A stretch of 64,000 nucleotides of DNA from Anaerohalosphaera lusitana (GTDB lineage Bacteria > Planctomycetota > Phycisphaerae > Sedimentisphaerales > Anaerohalosphaeraceae): contig NZ_CP019791.1 of assembly GCF_002007645.1 (NCBI RefSeq), positions 372,001-436,000 of the forward strand, given 5' to 3'. The notes beneath the pieces are model-generated. The model did not search any database. It was given only the letters and a program-made list of their open reading frames with translations, and had not been told where the DNA came from. This document shows positions 25,209 to 35,673 of this stretch, one piece after another. Within the stretch, counting starts at the first letter, position 1, and each line of letters opens with the position of its first letter. The translations under genes were made by a program, and so were the position numbers.

Positions 25209-26093
25209 ATGATAAATAGCATGACAGGATTCGGCGAAGCGGCACGCGAACTCGACGGCGTTATCTACACGGCCGAGCTCAAGTCCGTAAACAATCGCCA
25301 CCTCAAAACCCATGTCAAGCTGCCCGATATCGTCGGCTTCCTCGCTGACGACATCGACAAGCTGCTGCGCGCCGAACTCCGCCGCGGAACGGTCAACTTC
25401 TGGATACACGCACAGAACGTCGCCGGCGAAGGTCTCTACGACCTTGACGAGCGCGTACTCGAAAACTATATCACGAAGATACGCAGCGTAGCTGAAAGGT
25501 CAGGCAGCGGCGGGTCGTTCAACGTTGCGGATCTGGTAACTCTGCCCGGCGTCGTAAAGCCGGTCGTCCCGGACGAACAGCAGGAACAGCGGCTCCGCGA
25601 AACCGTAATGGACATCGCAAACCAGGCCGTGCAGAAGCTTGAGAAGATGCGGCAGGTCGAGGGCAAGGCCCTGGAAGACGACCTTCTGGCAAACTGTGCC
25701 GCGATTACCGACCGCTGTTCACAGATCGACAGCCGGTCCGATGAGGTCCTCAAGGCCTATCACGAAAAACTGCAAAAACGCGTTGAAGAGCTTCTCAGCG
25801 GATCGAACTTCAAGCTGGATGAGGAAATGATCGCACGCGAAGTCGCGATCTTCGCCGAACGATCCGACATTGCCGAAGAACTGACCCGCCTGGACTCGCA
25901 CATTAAGCAGTTCGAAAAATGCTGCAAAGAGGTAGAACACTGCGGCCGCCGCCTGGACTTTCTCAGCCAGGAGATGCTCCGCGAGGCAAACACCATCGCA
26001 AGCAAGGCCAGTGACGCACAGGTAAGTCAGCTCGTCGTAGATATAAAGTGCATGATCGACAGGATCAAAGAGCAGGTTCAGAACGTGGAGTAA
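25209..26093 (+). CDS. yicC: YicC/YloC family endoribonuclease
   Basis: 294 residues, the usual length. N-terminal signature MINSMTGFGEAARE and ELKSVNNRHLKTHVKLP. The C-terminal DUF1732 part contains DEEMIAREVAIFAERSDIAE, ELTRLDSHIKQFE and GRRLDFLSQEMLREANTIASK. Family members are endoribonucleases implicated in small-RNA turnover. It comes just before gmk, a long-known pairing. The gene spacing to gmk is 7 bp. Confidence 0.92.
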   Translation: MINSMTGFGEAARELDGVIYTAELKSVNNRHLKTHVKLPDIVGFLADDIDKLLRAELRRGTVNFWIHAQNVAGEGLYDLDERVLENYITKIRSVAERSGSGGSFNVADLVTLPGVVKPVVPDEQQEQRLRETVMDIANQAVQKLEKMRQVEGKALEDDLLANCAAITDRCSQIDSRSDEVLKAYHEKLQKRVEELLSGSNFKLDEEMIAREVAIFAERSDIAEELTRLDSHIKQFEKCCKEVEHCGRRLDFLSQEMLREANTIASKASDAQVSQLVVDIKCMIDRIKEQVQNVE

Positions 26094-26100
26094 AGCCGAT

Positions 26101-26682
26101 ATGCCCGAAAATGCGAACAAAAAAGGCAATCTTGTAGTAATAAGCGGGCCAAGCGGCGTGGGTAAAAGCACCATCTGCAAAGAGATCGTCGACCGCACCG
26201 ATGCGTTCCTGAGCGTCTCGGCCACGACTCGCTCCCGCGGTGAAGGCGAAGTCGAAGGCAAAAACTACTACTTCCTCAGCCGCAGTGAATTCGAAAAGAA
26301 AATCCAGGCAGGCGAGTTCCTCGAATACGCCGAGGTCTTCGGAAACCTCTACGGCACACCGTGGGGACCTGTCGAAAAAGCACTCGATGAAGGCAAAACG
26401 GTCCTTCTCGAGATAGACGTCCAGGGCGGACAGAAAGCAAAAAAGCTTTTCAAGGATGCTATCATGGTATTCATCCTGCCGCCCAAAGAAAGCGAACTGG
26501 AAAAAAGAATGCACGGCAGGGCTCGCGGCGAGGACCGCACCTCAGCCGAAAAACGACTCCAAAGTGCCGGCAACGAAATCGCCCAGGCATGGCAGAGCTA
26601 CGACCATATGGTAATTAATGACGATCTCGAAGAAGCTGTTACCGAGATCATATCGATCATAGAAGGCAAGTCCGGAGAATAA
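26101..26682 (+). CDS. gmk: Guanylate kinase
   Basis: 193 residues. P-loop SGPSGVGKSTICKEI, GMP-binding SATTRSRGEGEVEGKNYYFLS, and the lid-region motif RARGEDRTSAEKRLQ. It phosphorylates GMP to GDP. It is in the middle of the conserved yicC-gmk-rpoZ-coaBC set, 2 bp before rpoZ. Confidence 0.95.
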   Translation: MPENANKKGNLVVISGPSGVGKSTICKEIVDRTDAFLSVSATTRSRGEGEVEGKNYYFLSRSEFEKKIQAGEFLEYAEVFGNLYGTPWGPVEKALDEGKTVLLEIDVQGGQKAKKLFKDAIMVFILPPKESELEKRMHGRARGEDRTSAEKRLQSAGNEIAQAWQSYDHMVINDDLEEAVTEIISIIEGKSGE

Positions 26683-26684
26683 CA

Positions 26685-26915
26685 ATGCTCGAAAATCTTA
26701 AAAGCTCAGACCTTATAAAGAAAGTTGGCGGCCGTTTCAAACTCAGCTCCCTCATCCAGAAACGCATGAAGGAACTGATGGAAGGCTCGCGTCCGCTCAT
26801 CGACAACCCAGAAGGCATGACCGCTATGGAGATCGCCGTCGAAGAGATCAAGCAGGACAAGATCGCGATCGACTGGGGCGAAGAAGAAGAGGAAACCACC
26901 GAATTCAAACTCTGA
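26685..26915 (+). CDS. rpoZ: RNA polymerase omega subunit
   Basis: 76 residues. KVGGRFKLSSLIQKRMKEL matches the omega signature of assembling beta-prime, and AMEIAVEEI is the second conserved helix. The acidic C-terminal tail (EEEEETTEF) is typical. Position directly after gmk supports the call. Small but well supported by context. Confidence 0.9.
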   Translation: MLENLKSSDLIKKVGGRFKLSSLIQKRMKELMEGSRPLIDNPEGMTAMEIAVEEIKQDKIAIDWGEEEEETTEFKL

Positions 26916-26931
26916 TCGGGATTGCGGAACG

Positions 26932-27504
26932 ATGACCGAAGGCGGTTTAAACGGCATTAATGTTCTTCTCGGCGTCAGCGGCGGAATCGCTGCTTACAAG
27001 GCGGCTGACCTGGCGAGCAAGCTTACCAAAGCTCGCGCAAGCGTCACCACCGTTATGACCGAGAATGCCTGCCGCCTCGTTCGGCCAAAAACCTTCGAGG
27101 CCGTCACCGCAAACCCCGTATTCACGAGCATGTGGACCGGTCCGGAAGAATACCGCATCGGCCACATCGATCTGGCCGACCGCTCGGACCTGGTCATCAT
27201 TGCACCGGCAACAGCGAACATCATCGCCAAGGCCGCCCACGGCATCAGCGACGATCTGCTCTCCACGACCATCTGCGTCTGCTGGGAGAAGCCGACCCTT
27301 CTCGCACCGGCCATGAACACCCGCATGTGGGAAAACCCGATCACCCAGCAGAACGTCCAAACACTCAAGGACAAGCTCAACTTCCGGCTCGTCGGCCCGG
27401 CAACCGGTTCACTCGCCTGCAAGACCGAAGGCGTGGGCCGAATGTCCGAACCGGCCGACATCCTTCACGCCGCATGCGAACTCGCAAAAACGATCCGATC
27501 ATGA
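26932..27504 (+). CDS. coaC: Phosphopantothenoylcysteine decarboxylase
   Basis: 190-residue flavoprotein. NVLLGVSGGIAAYKAADL is the FMN-binding start. IGHIDLADRSDLVIIAPATA contains the catalytic His region. APAMNTRMWENP is the substrate-recognition PAMNxxMW motif. It decarboxylates phosphopantothenoylcysteine in coenzyme A synthesis. In most bacteria this is fused to CoaB; here it is a separate gene whose stop codon overlaps the start of the ligase gene (ATGA). Confidence 0.9.
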   Translation: MTEGGLNGINVLLGVSGGIAAYKAADLASKLTKARASVTTVMTENACRLVRPKTFEAVTANPVFTSMWTGPEEYRIGHIDLADRSDLVIIAPATANIIAKAAHGISDDLLSTTICVCWEKPTLLAPAMNTRMWENPITQQNVQTLKDKLNFRLVGPATGSLACKTEGVGRMSEPADILHAACELAKTIRS

Positions 27505-28121
27505 ACATTACGATCACAGCAGGGGGCACACGCGAATATATCGACCCCGTCCGCTTCATCTCCAACGCATCCAGCGGACGCATGGGCTACGCACTCGCCG
27601 CCGCCGCTCGCGATGCGGGCCACAGCGTCACGCTCATCACCGCACCGACCGCGCTGCAGCCGCCCGACGATGTAACGGTCATAAACGTCACCACCTCCGA
27701 AGACATGTTCACCGCCGTCCGCAGCGCCTTCCCCGCCACCGACTGCCTCATCATGGCCGCCGCCGTCTCCGACTACCGACCCGCAAAGACCTCGTCCACC
27801 AAGATCAAAAAATCCGACGCCGAACTCACCATCCGCCTCGAACCCACTACCGACATCCTCCGCTGGGCGGGCCAAAACAAAACCACCCAGCTCATCGTCG
27901 GCTTCGCCCTCGAGGACACGGATCTGGAAACCCGAGCCGAGAAAAAACTCCGCGACAAAAACGCAGACATGATAATCGCCAACGCCCCCTCCGCAATCTC
28001 CGCCGACGAATCCGCCCTGAAAATAAAAACCCCCAACACCCCCTGGCAAACACTCCCCCCAGCCCCAAAACAAACAAACGCCAAAAAAATAATCACCGAA
28101 ATCGAAAAACTGTACACATAA
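27501..28121 (+). CDS. coaB: Phosphopantothenate-cysteine ligase
   Basis: 206 residues starting at the ATG that overlaps the coaC stop. ITAGGTREYIDPVRFISN, SSGRMGYALAAAARDAGH, AAAVSDYRPA and the VGFALE..LETRAEKKLRDK segment are typical CoaB motifs. It joins cysteine to phosphopantothenate using a nucleotide triphosphate. The coaC-coaB split with a 4-bp overlap suggests translational coupling. It is last in the pheA-to-coaB run; downstream the next genes are on the other strand. Confidence 0.9.
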   Translation: MNITITAGGTREYIDPVRFISNASSGRMGYALAAAARDAGHSVTLITAPTALQPPDDVTVINVTTSEDMFTAVRSAFPATDCLIMAAAVSDYRPAKTSSTKIKKSDAELTIRLEPTTDILRWAGQNKTTQLIVGFALEDTDLETRAEKKLRDKNADMIIANAPSAISADESALKIKTPNTPWQTLPPAPKQTNAKKIITEIEKLYT

Positions 28122-28136
28122 ACAAAATGAGCAAAG

Positions 28137-28652
28137 CTACGCAAGGCCAGTTCCAGTAACGCTGTCCTGTTCGCCAAGCTTTGTATATTTGATGCGGAAA
28201 TCTTTTGTATTGCGCCACTCAAGTTGACGACCCAGGCCAATCTTAGAAAGCAGTTCCTCAAGCGAAATACCTTGTCCACTCCTAGCTATCAAACCCAGGA
28301 TCCTGAAAACAATAGAGTCGCCCGAACAGATTAGAAAGTGCTCTTTAGAGCTGCATAAATATGTCAAAGATTCAACCTCGCCCGGATCCAGTCTTTCAAA
28401 GTAGTCACCTAGAAATCGGGACTTGAATTGAATGACTGAATCTAGGGGTACATCGACCTGCTTAAATGACGATTCATTAAGATCGATGTAGTGTCTTTCC
28501 CCCGCTTCATCTTCCCAGAAATCAACCTCATCCTCTGCTACCGTACTTGTTATCGTGATATCGCATCGCTCAGCGACCTTTTCCCAAAGGCCCATTAGGT
28601 GCAAGTCAATTATCACGCTTGCATCAAAAATTAGTAACCGGCATTTCGGCAT
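28137..28652 (-). CDS. PIN-like domain protein, putative toxin/nuclease
   Basis: About 171 residues. LLIFDASVIIDLHLMGLW at the N-terminus has the first acidic residue of a PIN fold. LDPGEVESLTYLC supplies the central acidic Glu, and HFLICSGDSIVFRIL supplies the last Asp. The spacing fits a PIN-type RNase. An in-frame ATG at 28667 also exists. Its start overlaps the 3' end of the XRE-ImmA gene, showing translational coupling with a regulator as in toxin-antitoxin or stress pairs. Low GC relative to neighbours. Nuclease activity is inferred, not shown. Confidence 0.6.
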   Translation of the reverse strand: MPKCRLLIFDASVIIDLHLMGLWEKVAERCDITITSTVAEDEVDFWEDEAGERHYIDLNESSFKQVDVPLDSVIQFKSRFLGDYFERLDPGEVESLTYLCSSKEHFLICSGDSIVFRILGLIARSGQGISLEELLSKIGLGRQLEWRNTKDFRIKYTKLGEQDSVTGTGLA

Positions 28653-29724
28653 AGTCGATGCTTTCATTCGAGAGATAATCTTTTGCTGCCGACCTGCTTA
28701 TCTGCATAAACCTGGCGAACTTGCCGATTGATATCTGACCATCCAGCAAAGCGCCGATTGCTAATGCCTTATACCGCTCAGGGAACAGTTCCGGCTTTTC
28801 GCCCTTATCTCTGGCTCTTTTTTGAACCAGGTTTTTCGAACGTTCAATCCAGGACTTCGTTTCATCGAGATCGAAGTTGTAAACATAATGCAGTCGCCAG
28901 ATAAGAGATTCCAATGTGACGTCAAACTCTCTAGCGATCATTTCAAGTCGATTGAACGAAACTTTGCCACTGTCATCTGTGGCTTTGTTTACCGCAGCCT
29001 TTACAGTCTCTTCGGGCATCAGAAGATTGCCAGCAAAGCAGGTCGCGTACTTCTCTTCCTGATCCGTCAAAACCAACTGTTCACTGGAATGACCAAAATG
29101 TTCCCAAGTCAGAATATGAAACAATTCGTGAGCAATATCATGATTACGTCGCCATCTTGGACAGTTACAATTAAGGGCAATGGCGGGACCGAATTCTTCG
29201 CTTACGGTACATGCAGCGATGCCCGCATCCTCTAAATCCAGGTGGAAAATTTTAACGCCATATACTTCCTGCAAAATCGAAAAAAGGGTCTGACCTGGAC
29301 GGTTTCCAAGGCCCATCAGTGAGCGTGTCTCCGCTGCCAGGTCGGCGACTTCCTGATAATGGAACCTTCTTGCCGATATTTCAGGGTAGGGAAGTTTTTT
29401 TTCAACTTTGCTGTTAGTCCACATTTCAAGTTGATGGTATTGCCGACAGTAAGTCAAGAATTCTTGCTGTATGTCTCGCTTGTTTTGTGGCTCATTCCGC
29501 CATAATACCCTTAACTCCGGCTCTATTTGCGCCGAAAACAAACTATCAAGCGTTACTCCGTAGACATCAGCAAGTTTTGCCAGTATCCCCAAACGTGGTT
29601 CACTACGGCCATTCTCGTATTCGCTAAGTCGTGAATCGTCTATTCCTGTGCGATCTGTGACCTGCTTTTGCGTAAGGCCAGAACTGATTCTTAAATGTTT
29701 GAGTTTTTCAGCAATATTTGGCAT
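28624..29724 (-). CDS. XRE regulator fused to ImmA/IrrE metallopeptidase
   Basis: About 366 residues from the ATG at 29724, with GGAGG upstream; the frame extends further but is not preceded by a good site. The N-terminal XRE helix-turn-helix (8-62) shows LRISSGLTQKQVTDRTGIDDSRLSEYENG. A COG2856 peptidase domain has HDIAHELFHIL, a zinc HExxH site, and the later segment CFAGNLLMPEE. The C-terminus (about 280-366) has a second helical DNA-binding-like part (GKFARFMQISRSAAKDYL). Such proteins regulate by cleaving or binding a partner. Coupled to the PIN gene. Confidence 0.82.
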   Translation of the reverse strand: MPNIAEKLKHLRISSGLTQKQVTDRTGIDDSRLSEYENGRSEPRLGILAKLADVYGVTLDSLFSAQIEPELRVLWRNEPQNKRDIQQEFLTYCRQYHQLEMWTNSKVEKKLPYPEISARRFHYQEVADLAAETRSLMGLGNRPGQTLFSILQEVYGVKIFHLDLEDAGIAACTVSEEFGPAIALNCNCPRWRRNHDIAHELFHILTWEHFGHSSEQLVLTDQEEKYATCFAGNLLMPEETVKAAVNKATDDSGKVSFNRLEMIAREFDVTLESLIWRLHYVYNFDLDETKSWIERSKNLVQKRARDKGEKPELFPERYKALAIGALLDGQISIGKFARFMQISRSAAKDYLSNESIDYAEMPVTNF

Positions 29725-29863
29725 GGCTTTTCCTCCGACAAGAATATTTATACAAATTATCGGCTCAATATGCAAATAAATTCTGCTATATACGCAAATT
29801 ATACGAAAAATCCCGTGGAGTGTTCCAATTACTTGCCAATTACTAAGGAGTGCGGCACAATTT

Positions 29864-31009
29864 CTAGATAGCACATATCGCCGATACAAGCGTGTCGTTC
29901 CCCAGTTTCCGCGTGTTCACATCCTTCAGCCGCAGCATGTCTGCGCTTTTTGTTACAGCCTTTGATATGTCTGCTGTGCCGGTGCGGCCGAGGATTTTTG
30001 GTGCTATGTAGATGTTCAGTTCGTTTGCCAGTTGTGCCTTCAAGAACGCCGCGTGGACCGTCGGGCCGCCCTCGACCAGCATCTGGGACATGCCCAGCTT
30101 GCCGAGCAGCTTCAGCACCGCCCCCAGGTCGCATTTGCCGTCCGCATCCGCCGTGACCTTCGCTACCTTCGCATGTGTTGCCTCCAGTTCGGCCAGCTTA
30201 TCTGCCTTCTCCTTCGCCGCCTGTTCCGTGGTAATGATGATCGTTTCGTTATCGGCTGGCCTGAGCAGCTTGCTCTTCAACGGCGTACGCAATGACGAGT
30301 CCAGCACAACCCTGGCCGGATACCGTTCCAGCGCGGGCCGAGCCGTAAGCTCCGGATCGTCCGTTATCACCGTCCCCACTCCCACCAGCACCGCCTGACA
30401 CCGTCGGCGCGTTTTATGCACATCCTTCCGTGACTGCGCATTCGTGATCCACTGCCCATGCGCCGCAGAATCGCGAAACGCACACTTGCCGTCGATCGAC
30501 TGCGCCCACTTGCATATCACCCAAGGCCGCCCCGTCATGTGATAATGAAAGAACCACCAGTTCAGCGCCATCGCCTCATCCGCCAGCACACCCGTCGTCA
30601 CTGACACCCCCGCCGATCGCAACGCCTTTATCCCGTTACCCGCCACATGCGGCGCATTGTCACGCACCGCAACCACCACTCGCGACACACCCGCCTCGAT
30701 CAGTGCATCCGTACAAGGCGGTGTCTTGCCGTGATGACAGCAAGGCTCAAGCGTCACATACGCAGTCGCGCGTCGCACCGAGTTCTTCTTCGCATCCGCA
30801 TCACTGAGAGCCTCCACCTCCGCGTGCGGCCCGCCGAACGCTTTGTGATATCCCCGGCCGATCACCTGCCCATGCTTGACAAGCACACATCCAACCGCCG
30901 GGTTAGGCTCGACCGAGCCAATACCGTTGCGTGCCAGATCCAGCGCCATCCGCATGAACCGGCTGTCTGCAGTCGTATGCTCGTCCTTATTATGTTCGTG
31001 TTTTGACAT
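29864..31009 (-). CDS. ribD: Bifunctional riboflavin deaminase-reductase
   Basis: About 381 residues. The N-terminal deaminase domain has the zinc site HAEVEAL and EPCCHHGKTPPC (PCCxxG...PPC). The C-terminal reductase domain begins near 155 with WVICKWAQSIDGKCAF and has VLVGVGTVITDDPELTAR and QMLVEGGPTVHAAF. It deaminates the pyrimidine ring and reduces the ribose side chain in riboflavin synthesis. The start at 31009 is chosen over 31030 because the latter overlaps ligA's end more awkwardly; neither is certain. Downstream ribE is at 51.6 kb, not linked. Confidence 0.92.
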   Translation of the reverse strand: MSKHEHNKDEHTTADSRFMRMALDLARNGIGSVEPNPAVGCVLVKHGQVIGRGYHKAFGGPHAEVEALSDADAKKNSVRRATAYVTLEPCCHHGKTPPCTDALIEAGVSRVVVAVRDNAPHVAGNGIKALRSAGVSVTTGVLADEAMALNWWFFHYHMTGRPWVICKWAQSIDGKCAFRDSAAHGQWITNAQSRKDVHKTRRRCQAVLVGVGTVITDDPELTARPALERYPARVVLDSSLRTPLKSKLLRPADNETIIITTEQAAKEKADKLAELEATHAKVAKVTADADGKCDLGAVLKLLGKLGMSQMLVEGGPTVHAAFLKAQLANELNIYIAPKILGRTGTADISKAVTKSADMLRLKDVNTRKLGNDTLVSAICAI

Positions 31010-31033
31010 CCCGTATCTTTCCCATCGCACGTA

Positions 31034-33139
<2,106 letters not shown>

Positions 33140-33345
33140 TCACGGCAGCACTGTGCCGACCCTGTATTCTAACGCCGCAACTGCGTTTTATCCAGAGTCT
33201 TATGTGACAGATCGCGCACAGCGGGTTTGCGAGGCGGTAAAAAGCCTACTGATTTACTCTGGGTTATGCCCTAATAATGTGATAACATATGCTCGCGGAT
33301 TATTTCTAAAGAGACGGAGACTTGCGGGAATCGGGAGACCGGGCC

Positions 33346-34785
33346 ATGATAAAAAGGATTTGGATAGCAGCGGTTCTATTGATCTGTTCAGCGGTTCTCT
33401 GTCCTCATACGCTCGCTGCCGGTAAAGGCAAACCCGAATGGGTAAAAGGTGAGTTCATCGTGAAGTTCAAGCCCGGCATGGCGCGCTCACAGGTAAAGTC
33501 GATGACACATAAGCACGGCAGCGAGATTCTCGCTTCAAGCCGATTCTCCCGCTTCCAGCGGCTTAAGGTCCCGCAGGGTCGAACCGCCGCCCAGATGGTC
33601 GAGATATTCCGCAAACGCCCCGAAGTCGAATACGCAGAGCTGAACTATATCGCCCGTGCATTCGCCTCCCCAAACGACTCATACTACTATTTGCAGTGGA
33701 ACTTCTCGGACCCTTACCGGGGCATTAACGCCGAAGCCGCCTGGGACATCACCGAAGGTGATCCCGGCACCATAGTCGCCGTTCTTGATTCGGGGGTCGC
33801 CTATGAAGACTACGGCTCGTTCCAGCAGGCACCGGATCTGGCCAGTACGTCATTCGTCTCGCCTTACGACTTCATCAACAACGACGCCCACGCAAACGAC
33901 GACGACGGACACGGCACACATGTCGCAGGTACGATCGCTCAAAACACCAACAACTACAGCGGGGCCGCGGGCATCGCTTACGACTGCTCCATCATGCCGG
34001 TCAAGGTCCTCGACGACATCGGCGAGGGCACATACAGCGCGATCGCTGACGGAGTCTATCACGCCGCGAACAACGGCGCAAAGGTCATCAACATGAGCCT
34101 GGGCGGCAGCGGCTATTCTACAACTCTGCGAAACGCAGTCCAGTACGCATACAACAACGGCGTCACCATCGTTTGCGCAACCGGCAACGAATACAACGAA
34201 GGCAACCCCACCACATACCCGGCCGCCTACAACTCATACTGCATCGCCGTCGGAGCAACCCGCTACGACCGAACCCGCGCACCCTACAGCAACACCGGCA
34301 GCTACGTCGACCTCGTCGCACCAGGCGGGGACCTTGACGTCGACCAGAACAATGACGGCTACGGCGACGGCATACTGCAGCAGACATTCGCAGAAGGCGA
34401 CCCGACCGACTTCGGATACTATTTCTACGACGGCACGAGCATGGCAACTCCCCACGTATCCGGCATCGCCGCAATGCTCATCTCACTCGGCATCACCGAC
34501 CCCGACGACGTCCGCGAAGCACTCGAAAGCACCGCCCGCGATCTCGGCTCCACCGGCAAAGACAACCAGTACGGCTGGGGACTCGTCGACGCATACGCGG
34601 CCCTGGACTACTACCGAAGCATGGGCGACTTCAACGCAGACGGCTCATCGGACATGGACGACCTCGCCATGCTCATCGAAAACTGGCTCACCAGCGACGG
34701 CTACGCCGACATCACCCCCGAAACAGGCGACGGCATTGTAAACTTTCGAGACTTCGCAGTCTTCTCACAACTCTACGGAAGCTGA
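33346..34785 (+). CDS. Secreted subtilisin-like protease with dockerin-like tail
   Basis: About 479 residues from the ATG at 33346. Signal peptide 1-25 (ending TLAA), then a propeptide-inhibitor-like region (30-105; EFIVKFKPGMARSQV). The S8 catalytic domain has VLDSGVAYED (Asp148), DDGHGTHVAGT (His189) and DGTSMATPHVSG (Ser about 365). A tail from about 425 resembles a dockerin/EF-hand pair (GDFNADGSSDMDDLAMLIENW, GDGIVNFRDFAVFSQLYG). This tail form is common in Planctomycetota exported proteins; its partner is unknown. The 3' end overlaps that of the opposite-strand gene by 21 bp. Confidence 0.88.
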   Translation: MIKRIWIAAVLLICSAVLCPHTLAAGKGKPEWVKGEFIVKFKPGMARSQVKSMTHKHGSEILASSRFSRFQRLKVPQGRTAAQMVEIFRKRPEVEYAELNYIARAFASPNDSYYYLQWNFSDPYRGINAEAAWDITEGDPGTIVAVLDSGVAYEDYGSFQQAPDLASTSFVSPYDFINNDAHANDDDGHGTHVAGTIAQNTNNYSGAAGIAYDCSIMPVKVLDDIGEGTYSAIADGVYHAANNGAKVINMSLGGSGYSTTLRNAVQYAYNNGVTIVCATGNEYNEGNPTTYPAAYNSYCIAVGATRYDRTRAPYSNTGSYVDLVAPGGDLDVDQNNDGYGDGILQQTFAEGDPTDFGYYFYDGTSMATPHVSGIAAMLISLGITDPDDVREALESTARDLGSTGKDNQYGWGLVDAYAALDYYRSMGDFNADGSSDMDDLAMLIENWLTSDGYADITPETGDGIVNFRDFAVFSQLYGS

Positions 34786-35616
34786 CCCCGACGAATCGAC
34801 AGCCCCTTTACCGGCCTTCTCATCTAGCTGCAGTATGGTTTTCAAATACCCTGCCGCTTCCCGGATCGAGTCCTGGCTGTAACCATGCTCATGTTTGTAT
34901 GTAAAACCACCGGAGCACAAACCTTTTTCGTCCTCAAACAAATACCACAATATGGAAATATTTGGTCTATGAAACTTTGGGAAAATATACAGGTGATTAC
35001 TTCCTTCTTCGATCAGTTTTACTTCTTTCCTTCGAATAAATATCCGAACTGATTCGTAAAGCACTGCGTTATACAATGCCTGCTCTGGACTGTCAGCTCT
35101 AATATCTTCTGTATCTATTGACATGCCTTTTAAGAAAAGAGATTCATCAGACTCTGATACTAATTTGCTGCGTACATGTACAAACCACTTTGGATCATAA
35201 CTGACATCATAATTTTTAAGTTGTTCTTCGACCACTTCTATCAGAGCAGGCAGCGTGCCCTCTGCCGTCACGGAAAACCTGAACATATCGGAATCAAACG
35301 CATACATAAGGTCCCCGTTTTCTTCCTCAGGCTCCAATGGAACATTTAAGCTAATTTCCCTGAAAACCTCTGTCTCACTTTCCATAAGAGGGTCGGCTTT
35401 CAATCTGACTTTTATTTTCTCACTGGCAAATGATTTTGAGGGAACGTTATTCATCAATTCAGGATCGCTGAACTGCCTGTCTGATATCTCAAAGAAAATC
35501 GATGCGTCGAGCATATCATACAGCTTCTCACCAAAATTTTTACGCAAGGACAAACCTGCGATAATCCCGACAAGTATCACTAACGACAAATAGACAACTA
35601 ACTGCAATTTCTTCAT
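34765..35616 (-). CDS. Uncharacterised single-pass membrane or exported protein
   Basis: 283 residues with one N-terminal hydrophobic helix (about 5-25, LVVYLSLVILVGIIAGLSL) that is a signal anchor. The remainder is polar with no recognised motif; it contains DPKWFVHVRSKLVSE and a C-terminal segment rich in Lys/Glu/Ser. Lower GC than neighbours, suggesting transfer. Its 3' end overlaps the protease gene by 21 bp. No function proposed. Confidence 0.55.
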   Translation of the reverse strand: MKKLQLVVYLSLVILVGIIAGLSLRKNFGEKLYDMLDASIFFEISDRQFSDPELMNNVPSKSFASEKIKVRLKADPLMESETEVFREISLNVPLEPEEENGDLMYAFDSDMFRFSVTAEGTLPALIEVVEEQLKNYDVSYDPKWFVHVRSKLVSESDESLFLKGMSIDTEDIRADSPEQALYNAVLYESVRIFIRRKEVKLIEEGSNHLYIFPKFHRPNISILWYLFEDEKGLCSGGFTYKHEHGYSQDSIREAAGYLKTILQLDEKAGKGAVDSSGSASVEL

Positions 35617-35673
35617 GACTCTTTCCGATGTATTACTCTAATTCTCAGTCGCCCTTTTCTCAGCCGCAGTTTA

